Below are positions 1-8,215 of a stretch of 43,817 bases of DNA, piece after piece; position 1 is the stretch's first letter, and every line of letters begins with the position of its first letter. A program made the position numbers and the translations under genes. Under the pieces are notes generated by a model that was not told the DNA's origin, made no database searches, and worked only from the letters and a program-made list of their open reading frames with translations. The DNA is from an uncultured Eubacteriales bacterium (lineage in GTDB: Bacteria; Bacillota; Clostridia; Christensenellales; UBA1242): NCBI GenBank assembly GCA_948512295.1, contig CAOQRA010000006.1, positions 1 to 43,817 of the forward strand. Reading direction: 5' to 3'.

Positions 1-32
1 AAAAAATCATCAGAATTTACTGATGATTTTTT
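1..32 (-). terminator. Terminator of the ABC-2 exporter operon
   Basis: A perfect 13-bp inverted repeat (arms 1-13 and 20-32, 6-base loop) ends in a run of six T on the minus strand. The TAA stop of the permease gene lies in the loop, so the last permease codons form one arm of the stem. Confidence 0.85.
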
Positions 33-961
33 GTGATGTTATTAAAGTGTGATTTTTGCAATTTTGTTTTGCCTTGTAAATTTATAATAAGCATAAGAAT
101 CCCAAATAAAAATATAGCAGCAATGATAATTATCAAAAACATTACCCAAGGAGCAACTTCATGTCCAAAAAATTTAAAAGTGCCATCAAAGCTTTCACGT
201 ATAGCGGTTATAGCTTCATCTGGTATTGTTTTATTTATTTCCTTTAATATACCATTCATATATCCTTGCCTAAACAGAATAGTACTATAAGTGCCAGGAA
301 TAAAGGAAACAAAGTATTTTATCCATTCTCCCATTTGCGCTATTGGCATATACGCTCCGCAAATAAATCCATACATTGACGAGATAAGCGTGCAGGTTGC
401 GCTAAAAGCACCTTGGCTTTTGATAAAATTGGAGATTATTGAAATTATAAGCGTGCCTATAAAAACAGTTATAACCATATCTGCTAGGATAATCAGTATA
501 TCGATGAAACTTAAAAACCAGCCAACTATTGCTAGATATATAAGGCTAATTGCAAAAATTATCAAGCATACAAGCATAGTCACTATAAAATTTGAAATTA
601 CATAACTAGTCTTTAATGTGGCTTTGTTAACTGGGGCTACTTCAAGACCCGGGAGTATCTTTTTTAGTTTGTCTTCCGCTAGCATGTTAGAGCAAAATGC
701 CACAGTTATGCAAGATACGCTCATTATAGAAGAAAACAACCATCCTCCAGTAAAAGCATTGATTAAGTTTTGGCTAATTTCCATGCCCTCTGGCAAGCTG
801 TTAACTAAACTTTGTTCATAAACACCACGTAAAAATAGTAAAAACAGTAAAATTAAAATTAGCGGGGAGAGTAAGGATAAAAAGAAAGTTAATTTATCTT
901 TAAAATATAATTTAATATTGCGAGAAACTAGGAAGTTTAATTTTTTGATTTCACTTTTCAT
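17..961 (-). CDS. ABC-2 type transporter permease
   Basis: This 314-residue integral membrane protein is the membrane half of an ABC-2 exporter. About six hydrophobic segments are visible: one near residue 26-46, four between about 70 and 225, and a last one near 272-292, with a larger soluble loop before the last. This is the usual ABC-2/DrrB-like layout. The ATPase gene ends one base upstream, and an AAGGAG site inside the last ATPase codons serves this ATG, so the two should be translationally coupled. The substrate (drug, lipid or polysaccharide) cannot be read from the sequence. Confidence 0.85.
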   Translation of the reverse strand: MKSEIKKLNFLVSRNIKLYFKDKLTFFLSLLSPLILILLFLLFLRGVYEQSLVNSLPEGMEISQNLINAFTGGWLFSSIMSVSCITVAFCSNMLAEDKLKKILPGLEVAPVNKATLKTSYVISNFIVTMLVCLIIFAISLIYLAIVGWFLSFIDILIILADMVITVFIGTLIISIISNFIKSQGAFSATCTLISSMYGFICGAYMPIAQMGEWIKYFVSFIPGTYSTILFRQGYMNGILKEINKTIPDEAITAIRESFDGTFKFFGHEVAPWVMFLIIIIAAIFLFGILMLIINLQGKTKLQKSHFNNITKNHQ

Positions 962-962
962 A

Positions 963-1880
963 CTAAAACTCCTTTAAATGTTTGCCAGTCACATTTAAAA
1001 AGACATTGTCCATTTTACCTTTAATGACTTCAAAATCAGTTATCAGTTTGTTATTTTTCAAAATAAATTCTTTTGCTTTTTGGGTGTTTTTTACAATTAT
1101 TTCAATGTAAGCTTTTGTTTGTGTCCAAATTAAATCACTATCTTGTAGAATCGCGATAAGATTTTCATCATATTTATAAATGCGAATGAAATCGTAGGCA
1201 TATTGATTTTTTAAATTGTTAGGGTTGTCACTTGCTACTATTTTCCCATTATCCATTATAACGACATAATCAGCTTCAGCCGCTTCTTCCATATAGTGAG
1301 TGGTAAGAAGTATGGATAAATTATTCTCCTGGCGCAATTTATTAAGAAGTTGCCATACTAGAATACGCGTTGTAGGGTCTAAGCCCGTGGTAGGTTCATC
1401 CAAAATAATTATTTGTGGGTTGTGAATAAGCGCACGAGCTATGTCTATTCTTCTTTTCTGACCGCCTGAAAGTTTGCCGTACGTGCGTTTTAAAATATCT
1501 GAAAATTCAAGCAAAGACGCAAGCATATTAAGTCTGGTTTTAAATTCTTCGCCATCGATGCCATAAAGTCCAGCCCTAATGCGTAAATTATCGATTACAG
1601 ATAATTTTTCGTCTAAAATGTTATTTTGAAATACTACTCCTATTTTAGGTTTAATTTCTTTCATATTTTTATCGATAGAAAGACCGTCCACAAAAACTTG
1701 CCCACTGTCTTTGTTAATAGAGTTGCAAATTATATTAATTGTGGTGGACTTTCCTGCACCATTAAGTCCTAAGAAGGCTAAAAATTCTCCTTCTCTAACA
1801 GAAAAAGAGATGTCGTCGACGGCTTTGATATCTTTATAATACTTTTTTAAATTTTTGATTTCAATAATATTTTTAGGCAT
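963..1880 (-). CDS. ABC transporter ATP-binding protein (DrrA-like)
   Basis: This 305-residue cytoplasmic ATPase powers the adjacent ABC-2 permease. It has every catalytic motif: Walker A GLNGAGKST, signature LSGGQKRR, Walker B IIILDEPT and the switch histidine in LTTHYMEEA. About 80 residues beyond the nucleotide-binding domain match the C-terminal extension common in DrrA-type exporters. I place the start at the ATG at 1880, because GGAG lies nine bases upstream of it. A TTG five codons earlier is in frame but overlaps that ribosome site. A good promoter lies at 1930-1958 on the same strand. Confidence 0.92.
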   Translation of the reverse strand: MPKNIIEIKNLKKYYKDIKAVDDISFSVREGEFLAFLGLNGAGKSTTINIICNSINKDSGQVFVDGLSIDKNMKEIKPKIGVVFQNNILDEKLSVIDNLRIRAGLYGIDGEEFKTRLNMLASLLEFSDILKRTYGKLSGGQKRRIDIARALIHNPQIIILDEPTTGLDPTTRILVWQLLNKLRQENNLSILLTTHYMEEAAEADYVVIMDNGKIVASDNPNNLKNQYAYDFIRIYKYDENLIAILQDSDLIWTQTKAYIEIIVKNTQKAKEFILKNNKLITDFEVIKGKMDNVFLNVTGKHLKEF

Positions 1881-1929
1881 CCAAAATTTCTCCAATTTAT
1901 TAATTTTTGCTTTATGATTTATTAATTTA

Positions 1930-1958
1930 ATAATAGCATTTATTCATTATAATGTTAA
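1930..1958 (-). promoter_or_regulatory. Predicted promoter of the ABC-2 exporter operon
   Basis: On the minus strand TTAACA (1953-1958), a 17-base spacer and TATTAT (1930-1935) match the sigma-A consensus at 10 of 12 positions. They lie about 50 bases before the ATPase start. Confidence 0.6.
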
Positions 1959-2012
1959 GCAATTTGTTTAAAAAATGAAAAATTTGAGCAAACTAATATA
2001 AAAGGGTGGAAT

Positions 2013-2555
2013 ATGAAAAAAGTATTGCGTTGTTTATTTATATTTTCTGTTTTTGCAATTGCAGGCGTAACATTATTTGGCTGTGAAAACTCGACCGCGC
2101 TTCGCACGGCTTCATTTACAGACATCTCTATAAGTGCAAGCAAGAATTATGGAGTAGGTGTCAAATTTTCTGAAGATAAAAGATTGCAAGAAAAATATGT
2201 AGATGTACAAGTGAAAAGCGACAAAGTTATTGACAAGATGTACATTTGGGAAGATAATGGTGAAAAATATAGTTTAAGCTTTAATGTAAAAGACTCTTGG
2301 AAATCTATAACTACAATTTTGGTTGAGGGAGAAGAAAAGGCGGGCACGGAACAGTTTGAAAAGTATAGCGAGGCACTGTCACGAAGATATTTATTTTCAA
2401 GTTCAACTCCTGTGAATTTGACTTTTAGAGTGGTGGTAGGAGATGTCGAAGATAATAGTAAAGGCACTGGAAAAGTATTTGTAGGAAGCGAGCCAATATC
2501 TGATGAATTTACTTTAAAAGTGGATGCAAAAGAAAATGACAATATTGAAGATTAA
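2013..2555 (+). CDS. Predicted lipoprotein of unknown function
   Basis: This 180-residue protein has a lysine-containing N-terminus, a hydrophobic stretch (about residues 8-22) and the lipobox LFGC with Cys24, so it should be lipidated and anchored outside the membrane. The rest is hydrophilic, rich in Lys, Glu and Ser, with alternating beta-like segments. I recognise no family. The ribosome site is a G-rich AAAGGGTGG just upstream. It is divergent from the ABC exporter and could be a partner of it, but nothing in the sequence proves that. Confidence 0.8.
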   Translation: MKKVLRCLFIFSVFAIAGVTLFGCENSTALRTASFTDISISASKNYGVGVKFSEDKRLQEKYVDVQVKSDKVIDKMYIWEDNGEKYSLSFNVKDSWKSITTILVEGEEKAGTEQFEKYSEALSRRYLFSSSTPVNLTFRVVVGDVEDNSKGTGKVFVGSEPISDEFTLKVDAKENDNIED

Positions 2556-2558
2556 AAT

Positions 2559-2584
2559 GGGCAGGCATAGGTTTGCTCTTTTTT
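2559..2584 (+). terminator. Weak terminator candidate after the lipoprotein gene
   Basis: A six-pair stem with two G-T pairs (2559-2564 with 2573-2578) is followed by six T. It lies three bases after the lipoprotein stop codon. The stem is short. Confidence 0.35.
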
Positions 2585-2648
2585 AAATTCCTCTTAAAAT
2601 TATTTTTATTTTTTCAAGTTTTATAGTAGAATATACTTAGGAGAAAAT

Positions 2649-3305
2649 ATGCTACAAGTAAAACATTTATATTTAAAATATACAAGGGAGTATTTCGCGC
2701 TCTATGATGTTAATTTAGACATTGCAGATGGAGAAAGCGTCGCTTTTGTGGGAGAGGACGAAAGTGGAAAGACCAGCCTTTTGCGCGTATTTGCAAAACT
2801 TGAAAAACCTACAAAAGGTGAAATATATATCAAAGATATTCCTATAGAAAAGCTAAACTATAAAACCGATATAAGTGCGGGATATATACCAGCGACTCCT
2901 GTCTTTTTTGAGAAAAAAAGCGTTTATGAAAATCTAAAGTATGTACTAAAAACTTGGGGCTATGAAGAAAGTGAAATTGAAAATAAAATAAATCAAATTA
3001 TCATTGATTACGCTATTGAAAAGCTTAGGGATGTTAAAATTAAAGATCTTACGCTTGAAGAAAAATATGTTTTGTCTTTAATTCGTCTATCTATGCGTGA
3101 AGTAGAACTATTAATGGTTGACAATATATTTGATACTTTGACCGATACTACAATGGAAGTTGTATTAAATCTTATAAAAAAGTTAAATACGAAAAAGACC
3201 ACTTTAATAGTTGCCACTACTAAACCAGAGCTGGCTCAAAAATTGTGTAAAAGAAATATTTATTTTAAAAATGGTTCCGTTGTGGAAGCTTTAGATAAAG
3301 GTTAA
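2649..3305 (+). CDS. ABC-type ATPase with degenerate catalytic motifs
   Basis: This 218-residue protein has the size and layout of an ABC nucleotide-binding domain, and its Walker A is intact (GEDESGKTS, residues 35-43). The other motifs are decayed. The Q-loop glutamine is not visible. The signature LSGGQ is replaced by LTLEE (about 134-138). Walker B reads LLMVDN, so the catalytic glutamate is Asn159. The switch histidine is replaced in VATTKPE (about 188-194). It may bind ATP without turning it over, for example as the inactive half of a heterodimer or as a regulator. No permease is adjacent. AGGAG precedes the ATG. The stop overlaps the convergent downstream gene. Confidence 0.75.
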   Translation: MLQVKHLYLKYTREYFALYDVNLDIADGESVAFVGEDESGKTSLLRVFAKLEKPTKGEIYIKDIPIEKLNYKTDISAGYIPATPVFFEKKSVYENLKYVLKTWGYEESEIENKINQIIIDYAIEKLRDVKIKDLTLEEKYVLSLIRLSMREVELLMVDNIFDTLTDTTMEVVLNLIKKLNTKKTTLIVATTKPELAQKLCKRNIYFKNGSVVEALDKG

Positions 3306-3592
3306 ATAATAATGTCATCGCTAGGCATAACTTTTTCTTGTTCGTCATTTTTTGGCGAGCTTTTTTTAGTTTGTGAGTTTAAACCATTATCGCCCATAAT
3401 TTTGCCTAAAGGGTTATTTCCGCTCATCAACGACATCAGCATGGGCATTAAATTACTGTTTTGCATGAAAGTATTATTAGGACTAGAGGAAGCGGAGTAG
3501 GCTTCATTAGGGTAGTAATTGTTTGTCGGCTGCTGCGGTGCTGCTTGACCTTTCATTAGCATATTTAAAAGCTCAAAGATATTATTTTCCAT
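3302..3592 (-). CDS. Small Asn/Gln/Met-rich hypothetical protein
   Basis: This 96-residue protein begins with a hydrophobic, Leu/Met-rich helix (ENNIFELLNMLMKG). It continues through a low-complexity Asn/Pro/Ser/Gln segment with a second Met-rich stretch (LMPMLMSLMSG), and ends in an acidic tail. I recognise no family. It is convergent with the ABC-like gene and shares the four bases TTAA with it. No clear ribosome site precedes the ATG. A TATAAT lies only five bases upstream on the coding strand. Coding status is likely but not certain. Confidence 0.55.
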   Translation of the reverse strand: MENNIFELLNMLMKGQAAPQQPTNNYYPNEAYSASSSPNNTFMQNSNLMPMLMSLMSGNNPLGKIMGDNGLNSQTKKSSPKNDEQEKVMPSDDIII

Positions 3593-3670
3593 AAAATATT
3601 ATATTCAAGTTATTATAGTTATAGTGCAACTTTTTTAAGTTAAGACCATATATTAATAAAGAGGTTTAAT

Positions 3671-3916
3671 ATGAGATTGTCAGATTTCAAACAAGAAGGA
3701 AATGAAGATATTATCGAAAAATACAATCAGTTGAAAGACTTGCCGCAGGAGGAGCTTTCCTCTAAACTTTTTGAAGAGGTTGCAAGGCAAAAACAAGCGG
3801 GAACTTTCAATGCTGCCATGCTGTATCAAACAATTGAAAGCATGAAAAGTTATATGCCACAAGAAACGTATATCAATATGCTTTCGCTATTGGATAGCTT
3901 TAATGATAAAAAATAA
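3671..3916 (+). CDS. Small helical hypothetical protein upstream of subtilase
   Basis: This 81-residue soluble protein is mostly charged and helical (NEDIIEKYNQLKDL, then EELSSKLFEEVARQK), with no signal peptide or membrane segment. AGAGG precedes the ATG. Its last 14 bases overlap the start of the subtilase gene in another frame, so the two are almost certainly co-translated. A chaperone or inhibitor role for the protease is a guess from position only. Confidence 0.7.
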   Translation: MRLSDFKQEGNEDIIEKYNQLKDLPQEELSSKLFEEVARQKQAGTFNAAMLYQTIESMKSYMPQETYINMLSLLDSFNDKK

Positions 3917-5033
3917 ATTAGACAGTCGGCTTTTGTCGATGGTTGCCTCGCTAGCGTCAGAGCATAAGGTAGAATGTATTATACGAGCTTATGACTTTTC
4001 CAAGCTGAAAGAGTATTTACATAAAAACAAAATTGAAATTACAAATGAATATTTATTCATTAAATCTATTTGCATTAAAGCCAATAAAAGTCAGCTGGAT
4101 AAATTAACAAACTGCTCACAAGTGGATTTTATTTATTCAGTTTCATCTGCTTCAATGCTTATGCATGTGGCAAAAAAAGTACTTAATGTGGAAAGTGTAG
4201 CATTGACGGGGCAAGGCGTTAATATTGCTTTTATAGACACAGGCATCAATAGTCATTTAGATTTTGTTTTAGGACGAAATAGGATTATATATTTTAAAGA
4301 TTTCATTGAAAATAAAACGCAGCCTTATGACGACAATGGACACGGAAGTTTTGTAAGCGGTGTATGCAGCGGAAGTGGAGCATGCTCTTGTGGTAAATTA
4401 TGTGGCATTGCACCAAGGTCAAATATCATTTCTTTAAAAGCTTTGAATGGTAAAGGGGAAGCTTCTGCTGATAAAATATTAGATGCTATGCAATGGGTAT
4501 ATGAAAATCATAAAGAGTATGATATCAAAGTTGTTTGCATGAGTTTTGGAAGTGAACCGCTTGGCTATAATGACCCTATCATGAGTGGGGCGGAAGCACT
4601 TTGGCGTGAAGGAGTGATAGTGGTTGCTGCAGCTGGAAACAGTGGCCCGCAATTTCAGACAATAAAAAGTCCGGGAGTCAGCAGCAAAATCATAACCGTA
4701 GGTGGGTTTGACGATAATAGAATTGAAAACGAATACAAAGAGCAATTTTTTGAAATAGCTGAATTTTCCTCTAGAGGTCCCGCCTTTCAACGCTTTAAGC
4801 CAGATCTCGTTGCGCCCTCAGTGGACATTATATCTTGCAGCCACGAGGGAGGCTATTGTAAGCTTAGCGGTACATCTGTCGCAACGCCTATGATTGCTGG
4901 ACTTGTTTGCCTGCTGCTTGAAAAAGATGCTAAGCTTACTCCTGACCAGATAAAAAGAATGCTGCTCTCTTGCTGCAAAGGCATCACCTTTAACCATAAT
5001 TTGGAGGGCTATGGATATCCTCATTTTAAATAA
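3903..5033 (+). CDS. Subtilisin-like serine protease (peptidase S8)
   Basis: This 376-residue protease has a full catalytic set: Asp112 in AFIDTGINSH, His147 in DNGHGSFVSGV, the oxyanion-hole Asn246 in AAAGNSGP, and the nucleophile Ser325 in LSGTSVATP. Residues 1-90 look like an inhibitor-I9-type prodomain with no signal peptide, so the enzyme is either intracellular (AprX-like) or exported by another route. It is cysteine-rich for a subtilase (for example the CSCGKLC stretch near 161-167). The ATG lies within the end of the preceding small gene, and a strong hairpin terminator follows the stop. Confidence 0.92.
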   Translation: MIKNKLDSRLLSMVASLASEHKVECIIRAYDFSKLKEYLHKNKIEITNEYLFIKSICIKANKSQLDKLTNCSQVDFIYSVSSASMLMHVAKKVLNVESVALTGQGVNIAFIDTGINSHLDFVLGRNRIIYFKDFIENKTQPYDDNGHGSFVSGVCSGSGACSCGKLCGIAPRSNIISLKALNGKGEASADKILDAMQWVYENHKEYDIKVVCMSFGSEPLGYNDPIMSGAEALWREGVIVVAAAGNSGPQFQTIKSPGVSSKIITVGGFDDNRIENEYKEQFFEIAEFSSRGPAFQRFKPDLVAPSVDIISCSHEGGYCKLSGTSVATPMIAGLVCLLLEKDAKLTPDQIKRMLLSCCKGITFNHNLEGYGYPHFK

Positions 5034-5066
5034 AAGTATCGCTCGTATTAATGCGATACTTTTTTT
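5033..5066. terminator. Bidirectional terminator between subtilase and murG
   Basis: A perfect 10-bp stem (5033-5042 with 5053-5062) has a 10-base loop and is followed by T residues on both strands. The stop codon of murG (minus strand, 5048-5050) is in the loop. Confidence 0.85.
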
Positions 5067-6088
5067 ATTAACTCAATAATTTGTGCACAACTATCAAAAT
5101 TTTGCGCATTTTTCATGTTTTTAATGTAAAATGCAGTGTTTTGTGATAATTTTTCAAGTTTTGCAAGTAATATTGCATTGTCACATTCTTCCTCTTCAAG
5201 CATGTCGCATAAATTACGGTCTTTAAATAGTTTTGCATTTTCTATTTGGTCACCGCGAGAACATTTTTTGGAAAGCGGAATTAACAAGGCGGGTTTTCTA
5301 AGTGCGACAAATTCGTTTATAGCTCCGCTGCCTGCACGTGAGAGTATAATATCGGCAAAGGCTAAATAGTCGCCTATATTTTCCGCGTAGTCAACTTGCA
5401 GATAATTTTTATGAGTATGTTTTTCTTTCGCCTGTTTGCCAGTGATATGCACTACATTGAATTTTTTAGTAAGAGGAGCAAGGTTTTCCCACACTTTTTC
5501 ATTTATGAATTTTGCACCAAGTGAGCCGCCTATAACAACTAAATTTTGTTTGTTTTTATCAAAGTCACCCTTGATATTTTCGCGGTTGCCCTCAAACACT
5601 TTTTTGCGAATGGGTTGGCCTGTATACACGCATTTATAACAATTCTTAGCGGTGTCAGGAAAGGCAGTACACATATAACTGCAGCACTTTAAAATTATTT
5701 TATTTGCAAGTCCCATGCTTAAATCCGATTCATGGCTGACGATTGGAATGCCAAGCATTTTTCCTGCAATTGCAACTGGCACTGCGACAAAGCCACCTTT
5801 GGAAAAGATAACATCGGGCTGTATTTTTTTTAGCATAGTTCTTGCGTCTCGCACTGCTTGAAAAAGCTTGAAAGGAATTAAAAGATTAGAGGGCGTTAGT
5901 TTACGTTCTAATTTAACAGTTCGTATTTCATGAAAGATAATTCCTTTTTCATTTTTAATAATTTTCTTTTCCATGCCGCTTCCGCCAATGTAATGGACTA
6001 TGAAGTCTTGTCTGATCTGTTCTCCCACAGCAAGCGCAGGATAAATATGCCCAGCTGTGCCGCCACCAGTTAGTACGATTTTTTTCAT
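5048..6088 (-). CDS. murG: MurG, lipid II synthase (GlcNAc transferase)
   Basis: This 346-residue enzyme transfers GlcNAc from UDP-GlcNAc to lipid I, making lipid II on the inner face of the membrane for peptidoglycan synthesis. It has the N-terminal glycine-rich loop GGGTAGHIYP (residues 8-17), the GGSLGAK motif at the start of the second Rossmann domain, and a donor-binding segment SRAGSGAINEF. The length is normal. AGGAG precedes the ATG. It stands alone here rather than in a dcw cluster with murD or ftsW. Confidence 0.95.
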   Translation of the reverse strand: MKKIVLTGGGTAGHIYPALAVGEQIRQDFIVHYIGGSGMEKKIIKNEKGIIFHEIRTVKLERKLTPSNLLIPFKLFQAVRDARTMLKKIQPDVIFSKGGFVAVPVAIAGKMLGIPIVSHESDLSMGLANKIILKCCSYMCTAFPDTAKNCYKCVYTGQPIRKKVFEGNRENIKGDFDKNKQNLVVIGGSLGAKFINEKVWENLAPLTKKFNVVHITGKQAKEKHTHKNYLQVDYAENIGDYLAFADIILSRAGSGAINEFVALRKPALLIPLSKKCSRGDQIENAKLFKDRNLCDMLEEEECDNAILLAKLEKLSQNTAFYIKNMKNAQNFDSCAQIIELIKKVSH

Positions 6089-6144
6089 ATTGTTCTCCTT
6101 AATATTATATATGCCCTTAATTGAATTTTTCTATAATATAAATA

Positions 6145-6173
6145 ATTATACAATTATATGTATAAGTATACAA
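6145..6173 (-). promoter_or_regulatory. Predicted murG promoter
   Basis: On the minus strand TTGTAT (6168-6173), a 17-base spacer and a perfect TATAAT (6145-6150) lie about 57 bases before the murG start. Confidence 0.6.
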
Positions 6174-6205
6174 TTTTTGTTTGCTTGAAAATTAAGTAAA
6201 AATGT

Positions 6206-6234
6206 TTTTTAATTTTTTAAATTTATGTTAGAAT
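6206..6234 (+). promoter_or_regulatory. Predicted promoter of the topoisomerase operon (extended -10)
   Basis: TAGAAT (6229-6234) is preceded by TG one base upstream, which is the extended -10 form. The -35 region (TTTTTA at 6206-6211, 17-base spacer) is weak. It lies 21 bases before the ATG of the B subunit gene. Confidence 0.45.
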
Positions 6235-6255
6235 ATATGTAACAAGAGGAGATTT

Positions 6256-8205
6256 ATGGCAGACAAAACATATAATTCAAATGATATTGTGGTGCTTGAG
6301 GGGTTGGATGCAGTTCGTTTGCGTCCTGGCATGTACATAGGCACAACTGGCATTAAAGGTATGCATCATCTTCTGTGGGAGATTGTAGATAATGCCATTG
6401 ATGAAATTTCAAATGGTTATGGAGATACCATTTCTATAACGATCAATTCTGACGGCAGTGCAACGGTGGAAGATAATGGTCGAGGTATTCCAGTTGACAA
6501 TCATCCAACTTTACATAAAAGCGGTGTTGAAGTTGTTTATACCACTTTGCATGCTGGGGGGAAGTTTAATAATTCAAACTATAAATTCTCAGGCGGATTG
6601 CATGGCGTGGGCGCTTCTGTCACAAATGCACTTTCTAAGTTTTGTAATGTAACCGTATACAAAGATGGCAAAGAATATCAAATTAATTTTCATTCCTATA
6701 TGGATGAAAATGGAAAAATGTACAGCGGTGTACCAATCGCTCCTTTAAAGCTTATAGGCAAAACAGAGAAGAGTGGAACACGAGTTACATTTCTTCCAGA
6801 TGAGGCTATGTTTGGGTCCCTCAAATTTAACTTTGAAACAATAACTCGTCGGGCAAAGGAGCTTGCGTTTTTAAATAAAGGGTTAAAAATCAACGTTAAA
6901 GATGAAGAGAGTGGCAGTGAAGAAAGTTATCATTATGAGGGCGGAATTTCCGACTTTGTAAATTATCTTGTGGAAGAAAAAACTAAGGTTATTGCAAAAC
7001 CTATATTTTTCCATGCGGAAGAAAAAAATTTTGATTTAGAAGTCGCGTTTATTTACACTGACAGTTATACAGAAAACTGCTTCAGTTTTGTAAATAATAT
7101 TCCAACCATTGAGGGTGGTACCCATGAAACCGGTTTTAAATCTGCTTACACAAAAGTAATGAATGATTACGCTCGTAATAACAATTTTCTAAAAGAAAAG
7201 GAAGCCAATTTGCTTGGTGAAGATTATCGCGAAGGGATAACTTGTGTCATTAATATTAAAATGAACAATGTGCAATTTGAAGGGCAGACAAAGACAAAAC
7301 TTGGCAATCCAGAAGCGAAAACTTTTGTGGAAAATTTGACTATTGCACAGTTAAATAAATTTTTCAGCGATAAAAAACAAGCAAGCACTGCTGAGATTAT
7401 AATTAATAAAGCCAAAGGAGCGGCTAAGGTTAGAGAGAGCGCAAAGCGTGCTAAAGAGGTAGCAAGGGCTAGAAATAATGCGGAGAATTTTAATCTAGTA
7501 GGTAAATTGGCTGCTGCTACTTCAAGAAATAATTCAATGTGTGAGTTATTTATAGTGGAGGGCAATTCGGCAGGAGGTTCTGCAAAGCAAGGTCGAGATA
7601 GACGCTATCAAGCCGTACTGCCTCTTAGAGGTAAACCGCTAAACGCTGAAAAAAAGCGAATTGACCAAGTGCTTGCCAATGAGGAAATACGTATGATTAT
7701 TTCCGCGCTTAATACTGGAATTGGCGAAGATTTGGATCTTTCTAGTTTACGTTATCATAAAGTCATCATCCTTTCAGATGCTGACCAAGATGGTGCTCAT
7801 ATACGCTCTATACTACTCACTTTCTTCTATCGATATATGAGGCCGCTTATCACCGAGGGACATGTTTTTATTGGACTACCTCCACTTTATCGAGTGGCTA
7901 AAAAAGATTTTGTGGAATATGTTTACTCAGATGTGGAACTTCCAGATGCTATTGCAAGAGCGGGCAAAGGTTATACGCTTTCACGATATAAAGGGCTTGG
8001 AGAGATGAATGCAGACCAGTTAAAAGATACCACGATGGACCCAGATAAGAGAACTTTAATTCAAGTTTCCATTGATGATGCCGCAATGGCTGAAAAGATG
8101 GTTACCACTTGGATGGGAGATGATATAGATGCTAGAAAGCAATATATTTCAATACATGCAAACTTTGATAAAGAAGATGATTTTTATAAAAACTATCATA
8201 ATTAA
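6256..8205 (+). CDS. parE: Type IIA topoisomerase subunit B (ParE/GyrB family, probably ParE)
   Basis: This 649-residue ATPase subunit forms a tetramer with the next gene product to pass DNA duplexes. The GHKL ATPase domain shows the catalytic Glu42 and Mg-binding Asn46 (EIVDNAIDE) and the lid motif GGLHGVGASV. The transducer follows. The TOPRIM domain has the catalytic Glu435 (VEGNSAGGSA) and the metal ligands in LSDADQDGAH (Asp508, Asp510). I prefer ParE over GyrB because the partner lacks a GyrA box and no dnaA, recF or dnaN lies near. Residue 437 is Asn where GyrB and ParE usually have Asp. GAGGAG precedes the ATG. Only ten bases separate it from parC. Confidence 0.85.
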   Translation: MADKTYNSNDIVVLEGLDAVRLRPGMYIGTTGIKGMHHLLWEIVDNAIDEISNGYGDTISITINSDGSATVEDNGRGIPVDNHPTLHKSGVEVVYTTLHAGGKFNNSNYKFSGGLHGVGASVTNALSKFCNVTVYKDGKEYQINFHSYMDENGKMYSGVPIAPLKLIGKTEKSGTRVTFLPDEAMFGSLKFNFETITRRAKELAFLNKGLKINVKDEESGSEESYHYEGGISDFVNYLVEEKTKVIAKPIFFHAEEKNFDLEVAFIYTDSYTENCFSFVNNIPTIEGGTHETGFKSAYTKVMNDYARNNNFLKEKEANLLGEDYREGITCVINIKMNNVQFEGQTKTKLGNPEAKTFVENLTIAQLNKFFSDKKQASTAEIIINKAKGAAKVRESAKRAKEVARARNNAENFNLVGKLAAATSRNNSMCELFIVEGNSAGGSAKQGRDRRYQAVLPLRGKPLNAEKKRIDQVLANEEIRMIISALNTGIGEDLDLSSLRYHKVIILSDADQDGAHIRSILLTFFYRYMRPLITEGHVFIGLPPLYRVAKKDFVEYVYSDVELPDAIARAGKGYTLSRYKGLGEMNADQLKDTTMDPDKRTLIQVSIDDAAMAEKMVTTWMGDDIDARKQYISIHANFDKEDDFYKNYHN

Positions 8206-8215
8206 AGAGGTATAA

